DNA of 64,000 nucleotides, from the NCBI GenBank assembly GCA_903813345.2, contig CAIIXF020000012.1, positions 30,531,001 to 30,595,000 of the forward strand, in the 5' to 3' direction. The notes under the pieces are model-generated. The model saw nothing but the letters and a program-made list of their open reading frames with translations. It had not been told where the DNA came from and ran no database searches. Below are positions 15,301 through 25,400 of this stretch, piece after piece; the stretch's first letter is position 1, and the number at the start of each line of letters is the position of its first letter. The stretch is from Owenia fusiformis. Taxonomy: Eukaryota > Annelida > Polychaeta > Sabellida > Oweniidae. A program made the position numbers and the translations under genes.

Positions 15301-16832
15301 TTGAGGATATATTTTAGTCTGTAAAGAATGCCTGCCTATCTCGAAATTTTCAGTGATATGTTGCATGTGATTTTCCCAATTTAGTTTTCCATCTACAAAA
15401 TCTCAGAGAAAATTAATATATCTTTCTTTTTTGGAACATTGCCTTTAAATATATCTAGATCTATTTTAAATAATGGTTCTGTCTGGGGTAAAATCTATAA
15501 TACTTTATAAAAAAATAGTAAACTAGTGATAATTCATTAGCCTCAAATCATAGATTGACTGACTGATGATTGATTGGAGTTCTTGTTTAATAGTTCCTTT
15601 AGACTCTGATTGGATATAAGAAAATCTGTGTCATCTGCATACAACATTTAAAAAAGTTTGGAATTTGAAGTAATATCATTTATAATTAAATAAAGGGTTA
15701 AAACTGAATTGTTTGATTATCGCAAACCATATTGATGCATGTCAAAGTACAGCAATCATACAATAGAAGTCAATGTATAGAATGACGAGTGATATTTTTT
15801 GAATAAACAGGATACTTGTTTTAGGAAAACAAAATCTTTACAAACTTTTCTCGTTTTTCAAAATCTTTTCAGAATATGCTAAGCAACAATAATAAATAAA
15901 GGAAAAATATTTGCATATATTTGCCAAAACGAAAGTCCTACTTCTATCACGATTATCATATGGCATATCTTTGGAAATCTAAATCTAAAAAAAATATTTA
16001 CTTAATGTTTTTTTATTTAATTCAGCAAATATGATTTAGCCCACTTCAGGTGAACCCAATCTTTTTAAATCGATGGTTCGTTATACAGAAGAAAATACAA
16101 CAATAGCGAAGGCACGGGAAAAGGGGTTGTATCACAGATTTTTTCAATAATTCGATTTTTTGTTATCTTAAAAAGCATATAGAGACCTTTCAAACAGTTT
16201 TCCCCGTAGATATAGCCCAAAAGGACAGATTTGAATTGAGCGCAATTTTTTCTTAATCTTTGGGCTCATTTTTGGCTCTGTAGCACAATTTGAATTTTTG
16301 TGATAAGACCGTTTTTCTGTGTTCAGGCTTGATTGTAACTGGTCTCGGCACAACGTGTGCCATGTGCTACAATCGGACTTGCATCGTGACTAATTGGTCA
16401 ATTTGAACAAACACAATAACGATGCTTGTATTTACCTTAGTCTTCATTTTTGAATTGCCGTGTTTCTCAAGAGTTTATAAAGTTGATTAAACACGTAGAC
16501 TGACAACCGTCTTCACTCATTTAAAACATTTAAACTTCCAACCAGTATAAATAGTCACGATGATGTAATGCGATAAGAAATGATAACAAATTATACTAGT
16601 ATCAGACTGGAAACTTAACATAGTTCCGTATCATTCATTGATATAATTTTGCCTGATGCCCAAATACATGATAACAGAGTATTGAAACAAATGTGTATTA
16701 TGCAGTGGATTATATGTTTCAGATACTCTATTAATCTGAAGATTTTACAAAGTGCACCATAGAGAAAATCTTACCTTCCCACAAAATCGCCAGAGTAACA
16801 GTCAAAAAGACTGCTCTCGTAAAAGGCTTCAT
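573..16832 (-). CDS. MUC4-like secreted/adhesion mucin (NIDO-AMOP-VWD-EGF), 3' end outside window
   Basis: I built 18 exons whose phases all close: 16775-16832, 10376-13654, 9873-10009, 9383-9769, 8792-8987, 7945-8192, 7457-7694, 7032-7268, 6782-6928, 6229-6432, 5513-5758, 4630-4834, 3665-3843, 3154-3315, 2849-2971, 1791-1910, 1269-1397, 573-695. Together they give about 2139 codons before the window ends. The order is signal peptide (1-19), acidic Thr-rich repeats (about 20-1110), NIDO (about 1120-1375), AMOP (about 1378-1512), VWD with GDPH (about 1514-1730), a further extracellular segment with a cysteine cluster, then EGF-like repeats. NIDO-AMOP-VWD-EGF behind a mucin tract is the MUC4 layout, so a cell-surface or secreted adhesion/barrier mucin is likely. 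A C-terminal membrane anchor, if present, is off window. The gene sits head-to-tail downstream of a second AMOP gene with a near-identical first exon. The family call is secure; one-to-one orthology to MUC4 is not claimed. Confidence 0.88.
1133..1275. repeat. Minisatellite of about 31 bp seeded on the exon 17 splice donor
   Basis: About four units with the core TTACACATACTTGTACAATG lie immediately intronic to exon 17. Read on the gene strand, each unit contains ATTGTACAA|GTATGTG, a copy of the exon's last bases plus the donor (true site TACAA|GTATGA at 1269). All copies keep GT. Confidence 0.8.
1404..1546. mobile_element. Palindromic MITE, CTCA(G)TCACATTTG ends
   Basis: The ends CTCAAGTCACATTTGATTTAC and GTAAATGTGACTGAG are inverted copies. 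Related ends occur at about 28340-28358 and 28683-28760 (GTCTCAGTCGCATTTAATTT ... AACAAATGTGACCGAGG). The element lies just upstream of exon 17 of the MUC4-like gene. Confidence 0.6.
2395..2812 (+). mobile_element. 5'-truncated LINE 3' end
   Basis: A short frame at 2440-2560 encodes [19 protein letters not shown] followed by [11 protein letters not shown], the typical C-terminal tail of LINE reverse transcriptases. It is followed by AT-rich 3' UTR and an A-rich tail (AAATAAAAAAAATAAAAAAA) ending near 2810. Everything upstream of the tail is missing, so this is a dead 5'-truncated insertion in an intron. Confidence 0.7.
3665..4834 (-). CDS. Exons 12-13 of the MUC4-like gene: adhesion-type segment and cysteine cluster
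   Basis: Exon 12 (4630-4834) encodes a segment with [11 protein letters not shown] and [18 protein letters not shown], which looks like a beta-sandwich (cadherin- or Ig-like) repeat. Exon 13 (3665-3843) continues with [18 protein letters not shown] and then a cysteine-rich stretch ending CDCFVGWEG, the start of the EGF series. The donor of exon 12 (TTTATC|GTGAGT) lies at the edge of the 3960-4640 minisatellite, whose units are copies of this same junction. No family is named for the exon 12 fold with confidence. Confidence 0.72.
3960..4645. repeat. Minisatellite seeded on the exon 12 splice donor, with about 280-bp higher-order units
   Basis: Units of about 38-45 bp contain ATGATAAATTGAATGGTGTC. 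On the gene strand they read ACACCATTCAATTTATC|(A/G)TGAGTA, copies of the 3' end of exon 12 and its donor at 4630. Most copies carry AT instead of GT at the donor position, whereas the true site has GT. A block at about 4080-4360 is repeated at about 4360-4640, including the doublet ATACTCATGATACTCATGAT. Confidence 0.8.
5270..5414. mobile_element. MITE, TGCCTGGGTCACATTTGCTCCGAT family, copy 1
   Basis: The left end AATGCCTGGGTCACATTTGC and the right end GAATGTTACCCAGGCATT are inverted copies, with a GC-rich GGCCG core. A second copy is at 52530-52665. It lies in the intron after exon 11 of the MUC4-like gene. Confidence 0.75.
5513..7268 (-). CDS. VWD domain exons (8-11) of the MUC4-like gene
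   Basis: Exons 7032-7268, 6782-6928, 6229-6432 and 5513-5758 encode a von Willebrand type D-like domain: [22 protein letters not shown] at the start (shown here only as motif), [11 protein letters not shown] in the middle and [16 protein letters not shown] at the end. The exon 10 donor is T|GTATGT at 6229, which restores the GELWRLT motif across the junction. The GDPH motif is the known Asp-Pro autoproteolysis site in several gel-forming mucins and MUC4. Whether it is cleaved here is inference. Confidence 0.85.
7457..8192 (-). CDS. AMOP domain exons (6-7) of the MUC4-like gene
   Basis: Exons 7945-8192 and 7457-7694 encode the end of NIDO ([11 protein letters not shown]) and then an AMOP domain. 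AMOP marks are an opening C..W (CVLW), the central CPC followed by A.RD.RF, a CCY pair at the start of exon 7, a CC..C spacing near the end and the closing RP.DTC..Y.PP. AMOP domains occur in extracellular proteins linked to adhesion. The neighbouring gene carries a second AMOP domain with the same exon split between the HC..R part and the CCY part. Confidence 0.85.
7786..7910. repeat. Imperfect hairpin in an intron
   Basis: GACGCTTTTTACAAAGATC and TCTGTAAAAAGCATCC, together with GACCGATCTCTTTG and CAAAGAGATTGGTC, form inverted arms. It may be a small MITE remnant. Confidence 0.45.
8286..8724. mobile_element. Mariner-type MITE with TA target duplications
   Basis: The left end is TA|CAGGGTGACCCAAAAA and the right end TTTTTGGGTCACCCTG|TA. 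The 439-bp interior has no long frame that looks like a transposase. Related elements begin at 17075 and 46129. Confidence 0.82.
8792..10009 (-). CDS. NIDO domain exons (3-5) of the MUC4-like gene
   Basis: Exons 9873-10009, 9383-9769 and 8792-8987 encode a nidogen-type extracellular domain. Visible hallmarks are [10 protein letters not shown] at the start, [12 protein letters not shown] across the exon 3/4 junction, [26 protein letters not shown] and [13 protein letters not shown]. The exon 3 donor is placed at TAC|GTAGGT rather than 4 bases downstream, because only this keeps the FYVSSNG motif in frame. NIDO domains occur in nidogen, tectorin-like and MUC4-like matrix proteins. Confidence 0.88.
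9150..9280. repeat. Dispersed repeat, copy 1 (copy 2 at 21700-21835)
   Basis: Both copies contain GACATCGTTT followed by CACGTTAGATCATG and a run near TTTTTCTTAT. One lies in an intron of each AMOP gene. The copies are diverged, so this is either an old mobile element or a remnant of the gene duplication. Confidence 0.5.
10376..13654 (-). CDS. Exon 2 of the MUC4-like gene: about 53 tandem 19-residue acidic Thr/Ser repeats
   Basis: This single 3279-bp exon runs from the acceptor at 13654 to the donor at 10376. Most of it is a 57-bp repeat encoding variants of [19 protein letters not shown], with substitutions such as SETVD, TEIDD, VATES and IEADEP. Threonine and serine would carry O-glycans as in a mucin domain, and Asp/Glu make the tract strongly acidic. 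There is no frameshift or stop in about 53 units, so coding is under selection. The variants recur in the same order in blocks of roughly ten units, which shows higher-order duplication. The opposite strand is also open throughout because the period is a multiple of three. Confidence 0.9.
14077..14262. mobile_element. Palindromic MITE, AACGTCATTTCTGCGGGCAA family, copy 1
   Basis: A near-perfect palindrome has arms AATAACGTCATTTCTGCGGG and CTTCGAAATGACGTTATT around a GGCCTTGGGCCC core, flanked on the left by GATCGTTAACGGTGGTAATA. An inverted copy with the same flank lies at 60712-60898. Both sit in introns or near genes. Confidence 0.75.
14860..15665 (-). mobile_element. Decayed LINE reverse transcriptase remnant
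   Basis: On the minus strand one frame contains [19 protein letters not shown] (RT catalytic YADD) at about 15590-15650. Another contains [20 protein letters not shown] at about 14890-14960, the usual RT tail. Between them the frames are broken by shifts and stops. It lies in intron 1 of the MUC4-like gene, in the gene's orientation, and is a pseudogene fragment. Confidence 0.7.
16775..16832 (-). CDS. Exon 1 of the MUC4-like gene: signal peptide
   Basis: The exon encodes [19 protein letters not shown] and ends in phase 1 before a GTAAG donor. A basic start followed by a hydrophobic core is typical of a secretory signal. It joins in phase to the acceptor at 13654. The first exon of the neighbouring AMOP gene (25461-25518) differs by only a few residues, and the similarity continues into the 5' flank, so one was copied from the other. 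Confidence 0.85.
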
Positions 16833-16930
16833 TCTTCCTGCCTCGTGTAACGTGGTCCTCTAGACATTTAGGGCTCGAAGTACGTTCGGGGATGACGCCA
16901 AAATGAATGTGTAGGCCCAAGAACTCTATT
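16833..16930 (-). promoter_or_regulatory. 5' flank/5' UTR of the MUC4-like gene, shared with the second AMOP gene
   Basis: Upstream of the start codon the sequence matches that upstream of 25518: both have GGCGT.ATC.CCGAACGTAC, then a GAGCCCT..A..GTCT stretch, then GGACCACGT. Conservation of about 85 bp outside coding sequence suggests a retained promoter or leader. No TATA box is obvious; the start site is not placed. Confidence 0.55.
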
Positions 16931-17074
16931 TTTCTTCCGCCTTTTGGAGGGGACAAAGAAGTTATATTTAACAACTGTGAGTAACACCCGGGACTGTTTG
17001 ATCAGCTTCATACGCCAATTTCTAAGAAGTTGGAATAGGTGGCAGGTCAGCACCTTTTGTTCTTTGTCACTATT

Positions 17075-17616
17075 ACAGGGTGACACACAAAATGCCAACC
17101 ACTTATTTTGAAATAACTTTCCCAATAATGAAGGAATCTTCATGAAGATTGTTGTATTTTATTTTGCATCAACAACTTTGAGATTTAGAGATATCACGTT
17201 TTCCGTCCAGGTATGCTCTCGGAGAAATCGTCGAAAACGTTCAAAAATAGCCATTAGTCTTAGTCTAGCCAATAGTCTTAGCCATTATTTGAGTCATTTT
17301 TGGATTGTTTTCACATATTTTCATTTAATATGCCATATTTGTTAAATAATGTTGTCAAATTTGAAAGACTGACTTGTTCATTGGGTAACATTTAAAAAGA
17401 CAGATTAACTAATTTACATTTTTGAATGATATTGTGTAAGAGCATCCTCCGCAGAAAATGAGATATATTTTAACTTCAAAGTTGTTAATGCTTTGCAAGC
17501 ATACCAATCTTTCTTTTAATGAACACTCTACACTGGACATAAGAAAAACAATGAAGATTCCTTCATTGTTGAGGAAGTTATTTCAAAATTGGGTGGCATT
17601 TTTTGACTCAACCTGC
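17075..17616. mobile_element. Mariner-like MITE, degenerate
   Basis: The left part ACAGGGTGACACACAAAATG matches the family at 8286. The inverted right part is degraded (GGTGGCATTTTTTGACTCAA). A shared inner motif (ATTCCTTCATTATTG and its complement) confirms the inverted layout. Confidence 0.6.
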
Positions 17617-17849
17617 ATTATCACCCACTCTTTTTCTATCACCCAAAATGTTGGTAAGTTTTTTTTGATTTTTTGATCCAAGCAAAGCCATAATTCACAT
17701 ACATTACATTTATGTTGTAAAGATTTTTTAGAACGCTAATGTCAACACTATTTGTAATTCATGGAGGCAATGACTGTACCAGGATCCCCCAGGGATGTTA
17801 GTTTTGGGGTATTATGGGTCATTGAGGCCTGATCTTTACTACAAGTTGA

Positions 17850-18320
17850 GTATTGAGCATTTTACATGATAAAGAGACTAACATTATTTTGGGGATAACA
17901 TTAATTCAACATGATAAAGGAACCAATATTAATTCAACGTGATAAAGGAACTAGCATTGATTTAACAAAATAAAGGAACCAATATTAATTCAACGTGATA
18001 AAGTGACTATCCAGCATTAATTTAACATAATAAAAGGCCAATATTAATTTAACGTGATAAAGGAACTAGCATTGATTTAACATGATAAAGGAACCAATAT
18101 TAATTCAACGTGATAAAGTGACTATCCAGCATTAATTAAACATAATAAAAGGCCAATATTAATTTAACGTGATAAAGGAACTAGCATTAATTTAGCATGA
18201 TAAAGGGACTAACACTGATTTAATATCATTACGCGACTAGCATTAATTTGCTTACATGATAAAGGGGCTAGTATTGGATTAACATGATGAAGGGACTTAA
18301 CATCACAACCCTTCAACATG
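17850..18320. repeat. Minisatellite, GTGATAAAGGAAC / ATTAATTTAAC units
   Basis: Tandem units of about 28 bp (ACATGATAAAGGAACCAATA and variants) form a super-unit of about 113 bp that recurs. The array lies between the two AMOP genes, about 400 bp past the stop of the second one. I see no coding sequence in it. Confidence 0.75.
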
Positions 18321-18733
18321 ATGAGCTTGTGTTAGCCTTAACTAAAAGTCAAAATTCGATTTAAACAACTAAAAATCTATACTCTATAAATTAACAAAGG
18401 TCACACTGAGTTTTATTGATACGTTAATTTATTGCTTGTAAGTGGACCTAAAGGTCAGATACATAAATTATAATAATTGTGTCTTTCTATCGTCATTCTA
18501 CTCGAAGGATTTGAAAAGCAAGCAAAATCGACAACGAATTTGGGTGCATAAATTCATTGCAAACTAAGCTCGCTTCCACCAGCTCCCTAAAATTAATGTC
18601 ATTAATCAAATAAAAAATTGAATATCCTAAATCATTGTTTATATTGAAGAGTCGCATTTTTCGTTGTAAGATGTTGAGTACTTATCAAGGCAGTCATTGT
18701 GAGAGAACTAAATCATTGTAAAGTTTTGTCTTG

Positions 18734-21700
18734 TTATTTATCACAGAAAATACAGCTCAGGAGGAATCGTTTGACGTGCTCAGCGGCCAAGAGATCTCGG
18801 CCACCATAGGGTACGTGCCAGCATTGTCTGCCATGCTCCTCGATCAATCGAGCGCGTACGTGCGTCTTCTCTTCTCCTACGACTAGGTTACCGTACTCTG
18901 GGTTGCTTGGTTGCGGAATGACGCCCTCAACGGATTTAACAATGGAGCCTGAAATGAAGAGGGAGAACACCGATGTACCGCAATTGCAACTGAATGTGTT
19001 TATCAAGAAGATGGCCGAAGAAGCTTCAGGAACCATCGTCTTTTCCGACTATTTTCTTCGCTAGAGGACGCCACAAGAAAGACAGGAGTCGCTGAATTTA
19101 GCTTTGAACTGAACTTTCTTAATGTAAATGGCATCTGTATTTCGATATTCTCACGGGGTACCATCGAATAATTTTGGGAACGTACCGGAGAACGACATTT
19201 TACTAAGAAATGGCAATAATTTAGCACAATATATTTTTTAACAATAGTTCTATTTTGATTTTGACAAAAGTAAGTATTCCATGCAATAACTATTTCATTC
19301 ATGAGTTTGTAGGAATTCTGTTGGAACCCAGTTCTGATCAAGTACGAAGTTATTGAAATCGGCGCAGACGGACTTTACTCCGAAAGATGGTTTTTCGAAT
19401 ATAACGTTTCACAACATTTAAGTATAGACTTTTGAAAAAAGTACAAAATAGTCCTTATACTTTTGAATAATTCTGTTATTTCTGATTCACACGACTCTGA
19501 TTTGTTTAATTAAAAAAAAAGTTTTAAAAATATTACTTAGGAACGTAACCGGAGCTGGGAACGTAACCGGAGCAGATCAGTTGAATTATTTAATCAAAAA
19601 ATTAAAATATATGATTTAAAGCACATACTAATTTAAAAACATACGGGATTGTTCGAATGCGTATTTATTACATTTTATTTAAATAAAAAAAATTTATCCA
19701 TTGTGAAAAATTAAATTTGGTATTTACCATGCATAAGTGCACTTACCTTAGAAAGGCTATAAAACATAGAACAATCATTGTATGGAGAATGAAGTGATTA
19801 AATGTAGTAAGCAAATAATTCCAAATGATTTCACCCATTGTATTTGTTCAGCGAACTATTAGAACCCACTCTGTTATACTAATTTCGTATATATACACTG
19901 TTTATACATACATGTATTATACTTCTAAGACAACTTCTCTTTTTCAGGGGAAATAAAAGCATTTAAATGCTAGATTATTAAAAAAGTTAGGATACAACGA
20001 ACTGTATATAGCGTAGGTGTGTTAAGTACTTGTCATGTGCTCGACCAAATCGAATCAACATATATGCATATGCATATGCTTTCTGAAATTCTTCACCTAA
20101 CCTCCCCCCCCCCCTCCATATAAACGTAAGATGTTTGAGTGAGTGCCCGTTTATTGTTTTATGCAAAACCAGTTGTTATCCATCTTTGTTTCGATAAACC
20201 TAGGCGTGGGTCATTAAGCAAGTAAGAAAGTGAATGATTTTTTCTAGTTAAACTACAGAACATTGCTTTTCAGTCGTTAATAGACAGTGTTCTATAATTC
20301 TATCACACCAAGTAAGCTGATAGTATGCTAAGTGTGTGCCAGCCAATCAGCTTAGAGCATTTCAGTGTGTTTTTAATTAGCGATGCGACTGATGACCGCC
20401 TCTTCTTTGTTTGACAGAACTTTGTACTATACATGTATCTCCTTGTGTTACTTCCCAGCTTCCCACTGAAGCAATAACTATCAGTGAATTTTTTGATACT
20501 CTAAGATATAAGTGCAAAAAAATATATCTTTGGAAAATTTATATGTTTTGCCATGCATTGATTTTCCTGTAAGTGAAGGGTAATAAATGCTCATTTTAAC
20601 ATTCATATGTGTTTGTAAATAATATATATGCTTTAAATCATATATTTTGTTTTTTTTAATTATATAATTCAACTGATCTGCTCCGGTTACGTTCCCAGCT
20701 CCGGTTACGTTCCTAAGTAATATTTTTAAAACTTTTTTTTAATTAAACAAATCAGAGTCGTGTGAATCAGAAATAACAGAATTATTCAATAGTATAAGGA
20801 CTATTCTGTACTTTTTTCAAAAGTCTATACTTAAATGTTGTAAAAAGTTATAATCGAAAAACCATCTTTCGGAGTAAAGTCCGACTGCGCCGATTTCAAT
20901 AACTTCGTACTTGATCAGAACTGGGTTCCAACAAAATTCCTACAAACTCATGAGTGAAATAGCCATTGCATGGAATAGTTACTTTTGTCAAAATCAAAGT
21001 AGAACTCTAGTTAAAGAATATATTGTGCTAAATTATTGCCATTTCTTAGTAAAATGTCGTTCTCCGGTACGTTCCCAAAATTATTCGATGGTACCCCGTG
21101 ATTCTATAGAGCCAGCAAAAGACAAAAAAAATGAAATTTTGCATTGTATAGTATCGACCTAGCCTGGAGCTATCAGAAGGATGTACCTACCCATAAGTCC
21201 CCCCTCTGTACCAGGCATCTCATTTTCATTCTCACACGAGAAATCGATATGTTTACCGGATCTCACTACCATGATTCTAATAATAGCGGAACCCTTTTGA
21301 ATTTCAACTTCCATCCTGGTTCTGTCTACCATATTCAACGTGACCTAAAATGGCAATCGATATTAAATTAATCGAAATTAAAGCGGTAGTAAAGATTGTG
21401 GAGTGTAATGCAAATGTGCAGAGCTACGACAACAACGTGTGGTGATACATGGCTTGCATTATCAAAATAAATGTATACATTATATAAGAGTAGAGAGTGG
21501 TCTAAATGCTGGTTGCAATATTTTAGATATTTCGAAAAGCTCGCCCTTGATTCAAAAATGGAATGCCGAAAGTATCCATGTATACTCAACATTTAAATTG
21601 CAGTAATTCAATTTTTGAGAAAAAGAATGGAGAAATCTGATTAAATATGGAAGTCATTGACGATTTACATGCAGACGCGTCTAAATTGTATAAATGTCCA

Positions 21701-22446
21701 TTGATGTTCTGGTCTTGGATTGTGATAATGGATTGTTGAATGGAGAGTTAATGGGGCACTGGACATCGTTTCTTTTCCACGTTAGATCATGATTTGGGAT
21801 ATATGGTGTTTTTTTCTTATGACTAGAATACACTTTTTCTTGCTAGGTCCACTCCAACCTTTTGACATTTTCTTTTGGCACTTATGCTTAGACTTTGGCA
21901 TAAGAATTGAAAAAGCATCCCCTCCACAAAATAACTTCAATAAATTAAAAATAAAGTCAGAAATAAAGGGGTTGATCCTTGGTGAGCCTAGTAAAGTTTT
22001 GAATCTCAAGAACATATAGGGTTTCGTTGTATAGGTATGTACACACGCACGTCCTGGTCATTACGGTCCGAGGTTTGATATAGCATTTCTTACTTGTGTG
22101 TCTTCAGGCGAACCCCATTGATGATATAATGTCTGCCAAGGAGAAATCCGTCTCATCCCGTCAATAACGATGTACGTGGGGAAAATATGAAAAGTAACTT
22201 CCTTTGTCACAATAGCCAACTCTCCAACAATTTTTCCGGAACCTCCCGAAACGAAAAGTTCGGCATTTCCCGAATGTTTCTGTTCCATCCACGGGGCTCC
22301 GGCGAACTTAGCGTTCACTTGGGTTCCGGTGCTCGTTTCGGTGTAGTATTGATATATCTCACCAGCATCCCCGAACCATTCAAAGCAAATGCTGAATTTA
22401 TTGTCCTTTGGTCCAACATCAAAAAGCAGATGTGGATCACCCCAAA
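18734..22446 (-). CDS. ITIH_C-like exons (7-9) of the AMOP-ITIH_C gene
   Basis: Exons 22094-22446, 21191-21344 and 18734-18948 encode the C-terminal domain. The last intron (18949-21190) holds a foldback transposon. The domain's ends carry its identity: a GDPH start with FSICFEW nearby, a TSTGTQVNAKF segment, GGLMG at an exon end, and a final CW..PY.G.DLL followed by a hydrophobic tail and stop. In ITIH heavy chains the Asp of the DPH motif is the known cleavage and chondroitin-sulfate ester site. Conservation of D-P-H here suggests, without proving, that the chain may be cut there. Confidence 0.72.
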
Positions 22447-25400
22447 CTAAAATGAAAGATTATTGAGGGCGATCAAAGAAAGCATAAAACAATGAATGTG
22501 TCAATAAAAACAATGGTATTGGCCAATAAAAATCAGGTTCGAGGAATACTTATTTGTACAAGGAAGCAATCTCACAAATGTGTTGCAAAACTGAAAGAAA
22601 AAAAGCTAGGGACAAAAATAGTTATTAATACTCACCCCCTGCCCAGTAGGAACCTGGTTGCCAACCTCCTTCGGCTGAAATCATAAGTAATTTTGATTGA
22701 TTATTCAAAGTTGCCATATTATGTTTTAATTCACGAAACAATCAAAGTGTCAGTAAAGAATGGAGAATGCAACATTTTTTCAAAAGTTATACCATCTCAC
22801 TAAAATGATTGAAGAAGATTTACATGAATAAACGTAAGGAGATCACGGGTGTCGAAATCATGACCTCATGGTTACGGGAACATTGCCTAGCTTAGCGTGT
22901 TATCAAAATTCATTTGAATAGTCTTCATATAAAAATGGAGGTTTCTGTATTTTTTCAAAGTTATAGCCGCGCAACCTTAAGCTTACAGGTAGACATCGAA
23001 ATATTGATGTTACTTAAGAATATAGTCCCCTTTAAGGGCCATAACATTATCATTTCGTGTGACCGCGCTGGTAAAGAGATCTTCCTTAAGGACACATGAC
23101 GTTGAACCAGTACAGAAATTAAGATGCACTGAAGAAGTACCAAAACAATCTTTTGAATAAGTCGGATACAGTATTATACGAGTATACGTACGTGGTTCGG
23201 GAATTGTACCATTATACCCAGTACAGTCATCTGACGGGCGTCGTTCGTAATATGCTTCACACTTAGACGGGTCGTTATGTTGGGCCCATTTACAGCAATA
23301 CAACCACGGGAGAACATCAAGCTTATAGTAGCTTACTAAAACGGCATAGTAAGGCAAATTGCCGTATCCGTCTAAATGAGCTTTTACCCTATGCCCTCCT
23401 CCTATTGGCCCCTGGTACAGCTCCCCATCTTTGTCATAACAACATTTCTGACCAGCCCCAGTTGCAAAACTAACAAGGAATATAAAGATATTTTCAAATT
23501 GAGTATATCCATATTTTCAGCTATATCATAGCAAGAATTATACTCAAAACAAATAAATGTGATGGATATGATCACGTGAAAAATGTTTTGGCATCCGAAA
23601 TCACTCGACATCCTCCCTCTAACTAAGGCTGAATTTTTCCCAAGGTTGAATTTAACCAAAGATGATATAAGCATGAACATTGAATCCGCCAAAAATGATC
23701 GAGTAAGACTATCATCAGTATCTTTAACGTCAAGACATTAGTCGGGATCTAAACTAAAATCAAGCGTGATAAAATTGAAAATATTAGACAAAAAAATGGT
23801 TTCAAAAATGGGTTAAAAATATTATACTAGCATTTGACCACGTTTTCACAGATTCAATTGAGGGAAGGTCTCTATTACTATTTTTGTAAATTCATTCATA
23901 TGCATGAAGTCTACCTGGGTCTGCGTTGCAACACACAATGAACCGCGCCGGGCTGGATGTTCTTGCATCTGGGTGCAACAAACGTCTCATTATTCCAACA
24001 GAAGGGGTCCCTGCGAAATCTAGGATCTTTCTTCGCTTGCACTATCGTACATGGGCAGGGTTCCAACCCTGTAGGCCTTACAGGCTTGTCGTTCTTAGGG
24101 TCGGCTAGCCACTGAATTTAAAAACAATAGATATTATCGTATGATCTGTAAAATGAAGCACTCTGATTGGTCAGTTCTTGTGCTGTACCAATCTGTATTG
24201 CTACTGAGATTATCCCCGTTGATCATCTCCTTCGCAATACAGAAAATCATATTGGTACGGAGGGGACAATCTCAGTAGCAATACAGAGGATCACACGATA
24301 AAAACGTTATATGAAGTGCAATACAGGATATATTCTGCTCTCGATATTCTGTATTGGCACTCGACTTCGTCTCGTTCCAATACAAAATTTCTCGAGCAGA
24401 ATATATCCTGTATTTCACTTCCAATCATTCAATAATGTATAGTTCAAATCAGAATGATCTACTATACACAAAATACAACTAGGCTAGCTATAATCTCAAA
24501 CCAGTGCTTTTGGGTGAATGTGGATTATGAGTCCTTTCTTATAGTTGTATTTAGTTTACATTTCAATAAAAATAACGTACATAATGTTGAAATTAAAACG
24601 TACCTCGTCACAAAGCTCAACTCCAGCAGCGCTTTGAATTCTTTGATCACCCACTGTCTCTATTTTGCTATCGATGAACCTCTTTGTGTCATCGAATACT
24701 TTAGCAAGAGTATCCCTTGTTGCCTGACCTATTTAAAGTTACACGTAAACACAGAATTGAATCCTGGGTGAATCCTGAAGACGTCACTTCAGATTAATGG
24801 AACGTCATCTATATTTTATGATAAAGGTTATTTTGGAATGGCGTATGAAAAATATATATTTACTTGGAAACATCAAAAGTTAGTTGCATTTGCTCATCAA
24901 ATGATATCCGGAATTCGTTTGGAAAATTAGAATATATTTGACACAAAATCACAATTGTATTGTATAATGCATAACCAACAAATAATCAGTCAAAAAAACA
25001 TTTATGTTAAATATCTTACCATATGCCACAGAGAATGTTAAATTTAAACATCTCTCTTTCAGGAACTCGTTGATCACCTTTTTACATTTCTTGACTTCTG
25101 CTAAAAACTCCGGGGATGATGGATCAAATTCTACCCCATTTTCGGATTGTCTCTTCGACACTTCTTTACTTCCACTAACTAAAAAGACATTTTCAATGCA
25201 TCATAATTTTGGAAATATATTTACAAAGCTGCTTTCTGTTGCATTTGGTAGATTGGTCCTCGCATTACATAATGTTGATAACTTTTTAAGAGAGTCTTTA
25301 GGTTTCTCTTTTATGCCATGGTTAGTTCAAAACTGCTATTATAGTGCGCTTTCTACTATTTATGATTTTCACACAATCGTTATACACTTTTTTGCATCCA

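Noticed and set aside
19003-19341. 112-codon minus-strand frame and its plus-strand relative at 20911-21162
   Set aside because: They are the two inverted arms of the foldback transposon reading the same sequence; no known domain.
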